Origin: an uncultured Alphaproteobacteria bacterium
GTDB lineage: Bacteria > Pseudomonadota > Alphaproteobacteria > HIMB59 > GCA-002718135
Direction of reading: 5' to 3'
NCBI GenBank assembly: GCA_902517315.1
Contig: CABYBP010000002.1
Coordinates: 7,503-71,502, forward strand
Length of the DNA stretch: 64,000 nucleotides
The notes beneath the pieces were generated by a model that was not told the DNA's origin, made no database searches, and saw only the letters and a list, made by a program, of their open reading frames with translations. A program made the translations under genes and the position numbers. Below, piece after piece: positions 9,481 to 17,605 of this stretch (position 1 is the stretch's first letter; every line of letters starts with the position of its first letter).

Positions 9481-10605
9481 TTAAATTTTTAACTTACTTA
9501 TTTCTTCTTCAGTTAGTAAATCTGGTTGTTCAGGATTTGTAGATAGAATATATGAACTTTTTTCTTCAGCAGATTTAATTATACCATCCATTATTTCAAG
9601 AACATGAAGCGATAATTGAAGCGAACATCTTGCTTTACGTTTATTAGAAATTGAATCAATCATTTCTGAAAGTCCAATTCCTCTATAATTTGCTTTCTTA
9701 TTTCCTTCACCATCACTTTTGTTAGGTATTCCTAATAACATTTTATCATTATTAACTACTTCCCAATCATTATCTTTTTGAGATACTAACAAATCGCCGC
9801 TAAAAAAATTTGGGTCCGGTACGATCATACTTCCATCTAAGCCATACAGTTCAATCGTAGAATGTTTGTTTTTCCAAACATCCCAGGTACAAAAAAATTG
9901 AACTTTAGCATTATTTTGAAATTCCAATGATCCCATCAAAGTGGTAGGCGTCTCAACTTTAATTTTTTCACCATATCTAGGTTCACTAGTTATAGTCCGC
10001 TCGTCTGATGCAGTGCCGCTTATAGCATTAATACTTTTAACTGGACCAATTAAATTGATTAACTGAGTAATATAGTAAACACCAACATCAAATACTGGTC
10101 CTGCGCCAGGTTTAAAGAAGAAATCTGGATTTGGATGCCAGTGCTCCATACCATGAGACATCAAGTTAAATGTCCCTAGAACAATTTTCCCAATCTTATT
10201 ATCTTCAATTAATTTTCTAGCATTTTGACCAGCTGCTCCAAGAAAAGTATCTGGGGCACATCCTACATATAATCCTTTTTCGTTAGCCAATTTTTCTATT
10301 TCAATACCTTCTGCAAAATTCATTGCTAATGGTTTTTCACTAAAACAATGTTTTCCATTAAAAAGCGATTTTGTAATAATTTCTTTATGGGCAGCTGGAA
10401 TTGTTAAATTAATGATTAAATCTATTTCTTTATTTTCCAATATCTCATCAACAGATAACTCTTTAACATTATATTTTGAAGCAGCATTTGATGCAGCTTC
10501 TTTATTAATATCAGCACAAGCAATAATATTAAAATTATTAAATATCTTTTGACACTCAAAATAAGTCTCAGAAATATTTCCGCAACCAACTATTCCAATA
10601 TTCAT
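9481..10605 (-). CDS. Gfo/Idh/MocA family sugar oxidoreductase
   Basis: An NAD(P)-dependent dehydrogenase of the glucose-fructose oxidoreductase/inositol dehydrogenase family. The N-terminal Rossmann motif is GIVGCGNIS (residues 3-11), and the family's EKPLA motif, whose lysine acts in catalysis, is near residue 95. The C-terminal sheet domain contains FDVGVYYITQL, where the aspartate and tyrosine contribute to substrate binding. It is 374 residues long. The gene overlaps the upstream isomerase by 1 nt. A Gfo/Idh enzyme beside a TIM-barrel isomerase/epimerase and a glycosidase suggests oxidation of a sugar or cyclitol at a ring carbon. The substrate is unknown. Confidence 0.88.
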   Translation of the reverse strand: MNIGIVGCGNISETYFECQKIFNNFNIIACADINKEAASNAASKYNVKELSVDEILENKEIDLIINLTIPAAHKEIITKSLFNGKHCFSEKPLAMNFAEGIEIEKLANEKGLYVGCAPDTFLGAAGQNARKLIEDNKIGKIVLGTFNLMSHGMEHWHPNPDFFFKPGAGPVFDVGVYYITQLINLIGPVKSINAISGTASDERTITSEPRYGEKIKVETPTTLMGSLEFQNNAKVQFFCTWDVWKNKHSTIELYGLDGSMIVPDPNFFSGDLLVSQKDNDWEVVNNDKMLLGIPNKSDGEGNKKANYRGIGLSEMIDSISNKRKARCSLQLSLHVLEIMDGIIKSAEEKSSYILSTNPEQPDLLTEEEISKLKI

Positions 10606-11378
10606 TAAATTTTTTCTAAATATTCTAATGATTTAGTTGTGTATTCTTTATAATCTTTAGGATCATCATGTTCTAAAACAAATACTTCACATGGTGTTTT
10701 TTTAACTTCTTCAAGTAGTTTAGGCCAGTCTATAAATCCTTCACCAACAGCAGATTGTTCACTGTGTTCTAAGAGATTTTTTGTTTCATCAAAAAAGTCT
10801 TTCAAATGACATCCAATAATTTTATTTTTATATTTCTCTATCCAATCTGAAGGGTTTGCTTTTCCAGCAATTGCCCATCCAAGATCTAACTCCATCTTAA
10901 GATTTTCATTATGATCCATCATACACTCAATTGGAAGTTTCCCACTAGGAAGTGGTCTAAATTCAAAAGAATGATTATGATAACCAAGAGTTAAACCATT
11001 ATCTTCATAAACTTGTACATATGAAGACAAATCTTTTCCAAAATCATTCCAAGTGTCTTCATCAAGATCAAAATTTGATGCAAAATCTTTGTTAAATTTT
11101 TCTGGAACTGATGGCACTATGGCATGGCTAATATTAAGAAATTTCATCCTTCTAATTGTTTCATCTGAGTCAGTAATTGCTTGAAAGCTTATATGTGAGG
11201 ATTTTATAGAAATACCATTATCATCCATCATTGATTTAAAATTATCTAAATCAATTTTATCTAAATCAAATAACTCAATATTTTTTATTCCTGACTCAGA
11301 TAAGAACTTAAAAATTGGCTCATAGGGTTGGAATTTTCTTGTTGTATACAACTGCATTGTTATTTCATTTCTATTCAT
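10605..11378 (-). CDS. Sugar phosphate isomerase/epimerase family (xylose-isomerase-like TIM barrel)
   Basis: A 257-residue AP-endonuclease-2/xylose-isomerase-like TIM barrel (IolE/IolI/DUF-type epimerase group). Recognisable parts are MQLYTTRKF at the N-terminus, LGYHNHSFEF (metal-binding His), MELDLGWAIAGKANP, GCHLKDF (metal ligand His) and VGEGFIDWP near the end, which together form the divalent-metal site of this family. Members isomerise, epimerise or dehydrate keto-sugars and inosose. The start overlaps the ATPase stop by 1 nt and the end overlaps the oxidoreductase, so the three are translationally coupled. The substrate remains unassigned. Confidence 0.85.
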   Translation of the reverse strand: MNRNEITMQLYTTRKFQPYEPIFKFLSESGIKNIELFDLDKIDLDNFKSMMDDNGISIKSSHISFQAITDSDETIRRMKFLNISHAIVPSVPEKFNKDFASNFDLDEDTWNDFGKDLSSYVQVYEDNGLTLGYHNHSFEFRPLPSGKLPIECMMDHNENLKMELDLGWAIAGKANPSDWIEKYKNKIIGCHLKDFFDETKNLLEHSEQSAVGEGFIDWPKLLEEVKKTPCEVFVLEHDDPKDYKEYTTKSLEYLEKI

Positions 11379-12454
11379 TAAATTCTCTCCTCAGATTGGC
11401 TATCAAATATTGATGATTTATTTATATCAAAAGAGATATTAATTTCATCATTTAAATTATAATTTGAACTTCCCTCGAGCCTAATTGAAATAGGATTACC
11501 TTCTATGCTGGTCCATACAAGAGTATCCGCACCCATAGGCTCTACTAATTCTACGCTACCAGGAATAGAATTTTCATTTTTTTCTAAAATAATATTTTCT
11601 GGCCTTATACCAAATATAACTTCTTGATTATCAACTAAATTATTAAAATTTTCATAGTTTGAAATATTAATTTCCTGCTTACCTATAATTATTCTTTGAT
11701 TTGATTTTTTAAAATTAGCTTTTAAAAAATTCATGCTTGGCGAGCCAATAAATCCAGCCACAAATAAATTGGCAGGTTTGTTATAAATTTGTTTTGGTGT
11801 ATCTAATTGTTGAATTAATCCATCTTTCATAACAGATATACGATCTGCAAGCGTCATAGCCTCAATTTGATCATGAGTAACGTAAATCATTGTATTAGAT
11901 AGATCACGGTGCAGTTTTTTAATTTCATATCGCAATTCAGCTCTTAGTTTTGCATCCAAGTTACTGAGAGGTTCATCAAATAAAAAAACTTTTGCATCTC
12001 TTACTAAGGCTCTTCCAATAGCTACTCTTTGTCTTTGACCTCCTGATAATTGAGAAGGTTTTCTTTTTAGTAATTCATTTATTTGAAGAAGATTTGATGC
12101 TTTTTCAATTTTTTCATTAATGATATTCTTTGGAGTATTCATCATTCTAAGTCCAAATGATAAATTTTTTTCTACTGTCATGCTTGGATATAATGCATAA
12201 GATTGGAATACCATTCCTATATGTCTATCTTTTGGCTCTTTCCATGTAACGTTATCATCTTCGATCCAAATCTGTCCGTCAGTTAAATCTAGAAGTCCTG
12301 CAATACAATTTAAAAGAGTGGTTTTTCCGCAACCCGAAGGCCCAAGTAAAACCATAAATTCACCTTCTCTTATATCAATACTTAAATCTTTTAAAATTTC
12401 AGTTTTACCGTAACTGAATGAAATATTTTTAACTTCTACATTATTTTTCATCAT
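11378..12454 (-). CDS. MalK/UgpC-type sugar ABC transporter ATPase
   Basis: The ATP-hydrolysing subunit of a CUT1 carbohydrate importer. It has Walker A GPSGCGKTT near residue 40, the Q-loop (VFQSYALYP), the ABC signature LSGGQRQR, Walker B VFLFDEP, the D-loop SNLDAKLR and the H-loop YVTHDQ. A C-terminal TOBE regulatory domain follows, as in MalK and UgpC. It is 358 residues long. The stop of the upstream permease and this ATG share TAATG. It is the only CUT1 ATPase in the 8-23 kb block, so it probably powers both importers there, as the shared ATPase MsmX does in Bacillus. Confidence 0.93.
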   Translation of the reverse strand: MMKNNVEVKNISFSYGKTEILKDLSIDIREGEFMVLLGPSGCGKTTLLNCIAGLLDLTDGQIWIEDDNVTWKEPKDRHIGMVFQSYALYPSMTVEKNLSFGLRMMNTPKNIINEKIEKASNLLQINELLKRKPSQLSGGQRQRVAIGRALVRDAKVFLFDEPLSNLDAKLRAELRYEIKKLHRDLSNTMIYVTHDQIEAMTLADRISVMKDGLIQQLDTPKQIYNKPANLFVAGFIGSPSMNFLKANFKKSNQRIIIGKQEINISNYENFNNLVDNQEVIFGIRPENIILEKNENSIPGSVELVEPMGADTLVWTSIEGNPISIRLEGSSNYNLNDEINISFDINKSSIFDSQSEERI

Positions 12455-13335
12455 TACCCCTTAATTGCTCCAGCTGCGATACCTCTTACAAACCACCTTC
12501 CTGATATAAAATAAACAAAAAGCGGAACTAGTGATGTTAAAATTGTAGCGGACATATCGACATTATATTCTGCAACACCATAGTCTACTTGTACTATATT
12601 ATTCAATTGTACTGTCATAGGTTGATTGTCTCTACCTGCAAAGACCAGACCTAAAAGAAAATCATTCCAAATACCTGTGACTTGTAAAATTACTGCTACA
12701 ATAGTGATTGGTGTAGACATTGGAATGATAACATAAAGAAATATTTTAACAAAATTACCTCCATCAATTCTTGCTGCTTTAAAAAGATCTATTGGTAAAC
12801 TGACATAAAAATTTCTAAAAATTAACGTTAATATTGGCATACCAAAAATTGTATGTACTAGAATTATTCCTGGAAGAGTTGAATAAATACCTAACGCATC
12901 TTCTATTTTAAGCAGAGGATAAACCATTACCTGATAAGGAATAAAAGCACCAAACATACATAGACCAAAAAAGAAATAAGCACCCTTAAAGCGCCAGAAG
13001 GCTAGAGCATATCCATTTATTGCACTAAGCCCAACAGACACAATTACACTAGGAATTGTAATTTTAATTGAATTAAAAAAACCAGGTTTAAGACCTTCAC
13101 ATACAAATCCAGTACAAGCTTGTGACCACGCTTTTGGCCAAGAATAAAAGCTGAGTTCTTTTGGTAAATTTAATATGTTTGCGGCTCTAATTTCATCCAT
13201 ATCTTTTAAGGATGTGATAACCATTACATATAATGGCATTAAAAAAAATATAGCACATACTAAAATAAAACAATACATACCTATTCTTCCTATTGTTAAA
13301 TGTTTTGGACGAGGTCCAGAAGGTATAGCACTCAT
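12454..13335 (-). CDS. Sugar ABC transporter permease, MalG type
   Basis: Inner-membrane permease of a CUT1 sugar importer with six predicted membrane spans. The EAA-loop that contacts the ATPase reads KAARIDGG followed about 20 residues later by PMSTP. The ATG at 13335 is chosen because it sits in a TAATG overlap with the preceding permease gene. A longer frame starting at 13383 would lie inside that gene. The N-terminus MSAIPSGPRPKHLTIG is typical for a short cytoplasmic tail. An external loop holds two cysteines (QACTGFVCEG) that could form a disulphide. It is co-transcribed with its partner permease and the ATPase. Confidence 0.92.
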   Translation of the reverse strand: MSAIPSGPRPKHLTIGRIGMYCFILVCAIFFLMPLYVMVITSLKDMDEIRAANILNLPKELSFYSWPKAWSQACTGFVCEGLKPGFFNSIKITIPSVIVSVGLSAINGYALAFWRFKGAYFFFGLCMFGAFIPYQVMVYPLLKIEDALGIYSTLPGIILVHTIFGMPILTLIFRNFYVSLPIDLFKAARIDGGNFVKIFLYVIIPMSTPITIVAVILQVTGIWNDFLLGLVFAGRDNQPMTVQLNNIVQVDYGVAEYNVDMSATILTSLVPLFVYFISGRWFVRGIAAGAIKG

Positions 13336-14216
13336 TAGTTTGCCGCGTATTTGTTTCTTAGATAAAATTCGTAAAATGCCCATGGAGCAAGTATACAGAC
13401 AACAGAGATGAACATTATTATTGATGCTGCAAATGCTTGTCCTAAGTTAGCTCTACTAAAAAAATTTTCCATAACATACATAGCTGGTGTAGTTGTTGCA
13501 TAACCAGGCCCGCCAGATGTCAAAGCTAAAATTAAATCATAAACTTTTACAACTCCAGCAGCAATCAGCACTATCGCTGTAACAACCATAGGTCTAAGCA
13601 TTGGTAGAATAACAAATAAATAAGATTTCCACTTTGCTACCCCTTCTATACTTAATGATTTCCAAATATCTTCATCGATACCTCTAAGACCTGCTAGCAT
13701 GAGAACCATAACAAATCCTGCACCTTGCCAAACGGCAGCAATACATACTGCGTAAATTGCTAAATCTCTATTAACTAACCAATCAAGTTCAAACCAAACG
13801 AATCCCCACATATGCATTGAGTTTTCTAATCCAAAAGTAGGATTTAGAACCCATTTCCAGACTAAACCTGTTACGACAAATGACATTGCGTAAGGATATA
13901 AAAATATAGTTCTAAATAAACTTTCTCCTCTAATTTTTTGATCAATTAAAACTGCAAGTAAAAAACCAATTACTAGACATCCAATTGTGAATACAAAACC
14001 ATAGATAAAAATATTTTCAACAGCCACATCCCATTTTCTCTGTTTAAACAATCTTTCATACTGATCAAAACCAACATAATTTATAACAGGAACTAATTTA
14101 GAGTTAGTTAATGAATAAACAAATGAGTAAATAATACATCCAACAAATACTGTTAATGATATTACAATCATAGGAAGTAGCGCAATCATTGATGCAATAT
14201 TTCTAAATAAAGGCAT
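13335..14216 (-). CDS. Sugar ABC transporter permease, MalF/UgpA type
   Basis: First permease of importer 1 in the sugar block; 293 residues and about six membrane spans. The EAA-like loop is KSLSIEGVAKWKSY followed by LPMLRP, where the usual Ala-Ala is replaced by Ser-Leu but the key glycine is retained. It is followed directly by the MalG-type partner with a 1-nt overlap and preceded by the binding-protein gene. The 58-nt gap between them contains a stem-loop, which probably lowers permease expression relative to the binding protein. Confidence 0.9.
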   Translation of the reverse strand: MPLFRNIASMIALLPMIVISLTVFVGCIIYSFVYSLTNSKLVPVINYVGFDQYERLFKQRKWDVAVENIFIYGFVFTIGCLVIGFLLAVLIDQKIRGESLFRTIFLYPYAMSFVVTGLVWKWVLNPTFGLENSMHMWGFVWFELDWLVNRDLAIYAVCIAAVWQGAGFVMVLMLAGLRGIDEDIWKSLSIEGVAKWKSYLFVILPMLRPMVVTAIVLIAAGVVKVYDLILALTSGGPGYATTTPAMYVMENFFSRANLGQAFAASIIMFISVVCILAPWAFYEFYLRNKYAAN

Positions 14217-14242
14217 ATTTTTTTTAATTAAAATTTATTAGA

Positions 14243-14258
14243 GCAGGTATGAACCTGC
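14243..14258 (-). promoter_or_regulatory. Intercistronic stem-loop between binding protein 1 and permease
   Basis: GCAGGT and ACCTGC form a perfect 6-bp stem with a 4-nt loop in the gap after the binding-protein stop. There is no T-run immediately downstream on the minus strand, so it is more likely an mRNA-stabilising or processing element than a terminator. Such stem-loops after binding-protein genes (as in the malE-malF gap) raise binding protein over permease levels. Confidence 0.6.
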
Positions 14259-14274
14259 CCTAAGATTAATAATT

Positions 14275-15519
14275 TTATAGTCCGCTTGTTAGAACGCCTT
14301 CTAAATCATCCATTGCTTGAGCAACAGTATAATTAGGGTCATTTCTAAATTCGGAGATAATGTCACCCCACGCAGCAGTAAATGCTGGTGTGTTCCAATC
14401 ATCACTTTCTCTCATAATTGCATCAGGATTTTGAATTAAATCTAAACCCATTTGCATACAAGCATCAGCAGCAGAAGTATCAACATCAAGTCTCATAGGT
14501 AGAGAGCCTTTAGCATTATTGAATTTAGCTTGTACAGTTGGATTAACCATCATACTTGCCATTGCTAGTTGAGTATCTTTTACTTTTGGATCATCATTTT
14601 TAGGGAAAACAAAAACGTCACCACCAAGTGCAACATATTTTTCTTTACCTGGGATAACACATGAATAATCTTTCATTGCTTCCATTCCAGCAACAGCAAA
14701 TTCACCTCTTGCCCAGTCACCCATTACCTGCATTGCAGCTTTACCTTCGATGACCATTGCAGTTGTATCATTCCATAATCTTCCTGGAGAACCTTCATCA
14801 GTAAATGCATTTAGTTCTCTATAAGTATTTAGTACTGATTCAAATCTACCATCTCTAAATGCATCAAGATCTTTATCTCTATACACTGAACGCATTAACG
14901 GAAAACCCATAATTGAAGATGCAACGACATCAAACATTCCTGATTCTTGCCATCCTTGTCCACCTAGAGCTAGAGGAATAATTCCTGCAGCTTGTATAGT
15001 TGGAGCGCCAGCTAAGAATTCTTCAAATGTTTGAGGAACTGGAAGACCAACTTGTTTATATACATCGTTGTTAATCCACATCCATTGCCAACTGTGAATA
15101 TTTACTGGAACACAATAAAATTCTCCTTCAAATTCACAAGTTTCAATTAGTTCAGGTGGATATATAAAATCTCTCCATCCTTCAGCAGAAGCAACTTCTT
15201 CAAGTGATTGAAGTAAGCCTTGCTCAACTAAGTCCACAAATTGTTTTGAGATATTAAACTGTGCTGCAGTTGGTGGGTTACCACCTATAATTCTGTTTAC
15301 AGTTGTTCCTCTTGCATTGTCTCCACCAGTAATAGCAGTGTCAATCCAAGTATTACCCATCTCTTGCCAAGCTTCTGCAAACTGAGAAATAGCAGCTTGT
15401 TCTCCACCAGATGTCCACCAGTGAATAACTTCAGCTTCCATATGCCCAGCAGCTTTAGAAACATTAGTGAAAGATAGGGGTAAAAAAAAAGTTAAAAGTA
15501 TTGAAAAAAATTTTTTCAT
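14275..15519 (-). CDS. Sugar ABC transporter solute-binding protein (CUT1, family 1)
   Basis: Periplasmic binding protein of importer 1. A signal peptide ends near SKA-AGH (about residue 23). The mature protein starts with EVIHWWTSGGE, the usual beta-strand and sugar-stacking aromatics of family 1 binding proteins, and later shows GKAAMQVMGDWA, the hinge and ligand-contact region. The length of 414 residues is normal. GGGAGG lies 4 nt upstream of the ATG, a much stronger Shine-Dalgarno than most genes here. Similarity to glucose/mannose-type binding proteins is an impression from the WWTSGGE start, and the ligand is unproven. Confidence 0.92.
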   Translation of the reverse strand: MKKFFSILLTFFLPLSFTNVSKAAGHMEAEVIHWWTSGGEQAAISQFAEAWQEMGNTWIDTAITGGDNARGTTVNRIIGGNPPTAAQFNISKQFVDLVEQGLLQSLEEVASAEGWRDFIYPPELIETCEFEGEFYCVPVNIHSWQWMWINNDVYKQVGLPVPQTFEEFLAGAPTIQAAGIIPLALGGQGWQESGMFDVVASSIMGFPLMRSVYRDKDLDAFRDGRFESVLNTYRELNAFTDEGSPGRLWNDTTAMVIEGKAAMQVMGDWARGEFAVAGMEAMKDYSCVIPGKEKYVALGGDVFVFPKNDDPKVKDTQLAMASMMVNPTVQAKFNNAKGSLPMRLDVDTSAADACMQMGLDLIQNPDAIMRESDDWNTPAFTAAWGDIISEFRNDPNYTVAQAMDDLEGVLTSGL

Positions 15520-15523
15520 TTTT

Positions 15524-15530
15524 CCTCCCT
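15524..15530 (-). promoter_or_regulatory. Strong Shine-Dalgarno of binding protein 1
   Basis: AGGGAGG followed by AAAA and the ATG at 15519. The same AAGGGAGGAAA core (here with CAAAGGG at its left) precedes the other two binding-protein genes of this window, at 20747 and 30094. Confidence 0.7.
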
Positions 15531-15607
15531 TTGGTTAATAATAAAAGGACATTCAATATCTAAGCTACAATGTCAACCAGTTAAATTAACGCAATTTAGT
15601 AGTAATA

Positions 15608-16564
15608 TTAGAGAAGATTCAACCAATTAATTTCTTCTTGGTTTAGCTCAATATCAAGGCAAGGAAGGGTTGTATCTAGCTCTTTAACAGATCTAGGACC
15701 AATTAATGCAAAAGAAGGAAAAGATTGGTTTATAGTCCAGCTTGCTGCAATATTATGAGCAGAACAACCTTTTTTTTCAGCTAGTTCCATAGCTCTTTTT
15801 TTTCTTTCTCTATTATCTTCACTATCATAGCAACTAATAGGACCGCTTGAGTTCTCCCCTGGTGCTCTATATGTTTCTGCCTTAGTAATTTTGTCTTCAA
15901 TCTCTTGCGTTATATTATCAGGTAAAAAGTACCCCCTTGCTTGACTAGACCAAGACATGTGAGATTTTTGTGAAGAATTTAGGTATGCCAGTATCTCTTC
16001 AGTATTAGATGACAAGCAGCCATTCCAAAGAGGCTTAATCATTTTAGCAAGTGCTAAATTATTGTTTAAAATTGACATTTCTTGTTTATTATTTTTTTCT
16101 GCCCATTCATTTCCTTCTTTAAATCTTTGTATTGTCCAGTTTGAACCACCAAATATTTTAATTCTGCCTTTTTCTTTTTCTTGATTCAAAACATCCATAA
16201 ATTCATCAATTGGATAATCAGTATTATCTCGGTGCATAATATAAATATCAACATAATCTGTATTCATTCGTTCAAGAGAGATAGTTAATTGTTTTGAAAT
16301 CGCTTCAGGGTTACATTCAGGTGTATGTGCACCTTTGCCAAGTATTAAAACATCTTTTCTATTATTATTATTTTTTAACCATTCACCAAAAACTTTTTCA
16401 TGATTACCTCCACCATATATAAATGCAGTATCAAACATATTGCCACCAACTTCAATCCAATGATCCCATAACTTTGAAGCTTCATTTATATCATCTTGGT
16501 TATCACATCCCATAACAAGTTTAGAAATGTCTTTATCTATTCCTTCTATTCTATCGTATTTCAT
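15608..16564 (-). CDS. Aldo/keto reductase
   Basis: NADP(H)-dependent TIM-barrel oxidoreductase of the aldo/keto reductase superfamily, 318 residues. The catalytic tetrad can be placed: D45 and Y50 in FDTAFIYGGG, K77 in LGKGAH and H111 in IYIMHRDN. The C-terminal NADPH-binding part IGPRSVKEL is conserved. The start overlaps the stop of the upstream Gfo/Idh gene by 4 nt (ATGA), so both are made together. In this setting it probably reduces or oxidises a sugar or a keto-sugar formed from the imported glycoside, though the exact substrate is unknown. Confidence 0.88.
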   Translation of the reverse strand: MKYDRIEGIDKDISKLVMGCDNQDDINEASKLWDHWIEVGGNMFDTAFIYGGGNHEKVFGEWLKNNNNRKDVLILGKGAHTPECNPEAISKQLTISLERMNTDYVDIYIMHRDNTDYPIDEFMDVLNQEKEKGRIKIFGGSNWTIQRFKEGNEWAEKNNKQEMSILNNNLALAKMIKPLWNGCLSSNTEEILAYLNSSQKSHMSWSSQARGYFLPDNITQEIEDKITKAETYRAPGENSSGPISCYDSEDNRERKKRAMELAEKKGCSAHNIAASWTINQSFPSFALIGPRSVKELDTTLPCLDIELNQEEINWLNLL

Positions 16565-17604
16565 ATTTCATCCTGTGGTAATTTATAATTTACTTTTTCT
16601 CTCCATGTATCAAGAGCTTGAAGATTGCCTAATGTATCTTCCCAAGTCATTGCTGGGTGAGGTGGTTGTATTTTTTCCTTTGCAATACACTGGCTTGCAA
16701 GTTCTCCTTCAAAGAAAAATAAATGTTCTGGTCCTTTGACATCAGTTACTTCTTCATTACCATTTTTACTAATAATGATTTTTGCATGATAAGGACCTCC
16801 TTGTCTTCCTGGCATCCATGGATCGGGTAATTCGATAGTACCTTCAGAGCCTGTAATAATAGCATTATTTTTCATGCTTTCTCTAATTGCAGTTGAGACT
16901 TTGGCTTTAATTCCATTTTTAAATTCTAAATTGGCATGAGCAACTTCATCAACTCCTGTTTCCCCTATTCTTGCTTCAGCATCTATTAAAGTAGGCTCTA
17001 AAAACTTTTCTCCAGTTGCAACACCTGCAATTAACCTAGAAAAAGAAATAGGATATAAACCAACATCCAATATACCACCGCCTGCAAGGCTTTTATTAAA
17101 CAATCTGTGATCAGGTATTGTTTTACCCATATCAAAACCAAAAGAAGCTTCAATAGATGTTATATCCCCTATTGTTTTATTTTTAATTACTTCTAATAGT
17201 TTTGGAATTTGAGGATGGCAACGATACATAAAGCCTTCCATATAAAAAACTCCAGCTTCTTTTACTGCCTCTATTATTTTTTTACCTTCATTTAAATTGA
17301 CTGCGCCTGGTTTTTCACAAAGAACATGCTTTCCTTTACCTGCAGCTTTGATTGTCCATTCAGCATGCAAAGTATGTGGTGTAGAAATATAAATAGCATC
17401 TATATGTTCTGAATTTATAATATCATCATAATTATCAAATCTAAAATCAGGATGAATATCATATTTATCACCAAAGGTTTTTCGACGGTCTTCATTTTTA
17501 CTTGCTATACTTACGAGTTGACCCGAGTAAGAATCTTTTAATCCATCTGCAAAATTATTAGCTATATTACCTGGTCCAATAATTCCCCATTTAATTTTTT
17601 CCAT
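16561..17604 (-). CDS. Gfo/Idh/MocA family oxidoreductase
   Basis: The second NAD(P)-dependent oxidoreductase of this family in the sugar block, 347 residues. The Rossmann motif is GIIGPGNIA (residues 7-15), the catalytic-lysine motif CEKPGAVN lies near residue 96, and DVGLYPISF is the substrate-side aspartate/tyrosine region. The EGFMYRCHPQ segment resembles the dimeric dihydrodiol dehydrogenase and glucose-fructose oxidoreductase subgroup. It is distinct in sequence from the oxidoreductase at 9.5-10.6 kb, so the two probably act on different intermediates. It starts 1 nt after the fused permease stop codon. Confidence 0.87.
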   Translation of the reverse strand: MEKIKWGIIGPGNIANNFADGLKDSYSGQLVSIASKNEDRRKTFGDKYDIHPDFRFDNYDDIINSEHIDAIYISTPHTLHAEWTIKAAGKGKHVLCEKPGAVNLNEGKKIIEAVKEAGVFYMEGFMYRCHPQIPKLLEVIKNKTIGDITSIEASFGFDMGKTIPDHRLFNKSLAGGGILDVGLYPISFSRLIAGVATGEKFLEPTLIDAEARIGETGVDEVAHANLEFKNGIKAKVSTAIRESMKNNAIITGSEGTIELPDPWMPGRQGGPYHAKIIISKNGNEEVTDVKGPEHLFFFEGELASQCIAKEKIQPPHPAMTWEDTLGNLQALDTWREKVNYKLPQDEI

Positions 17605-17605
17605 A

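Noticed and set aside
13336..13383. Longer N-terminus for the MalG-type permease (extra 16 residues)
   Set aside because: It would lie wholly inside the preceding permease gene and adds basic residues not expected before MSAIPS; the TAATG junction at 13335 is the better start.
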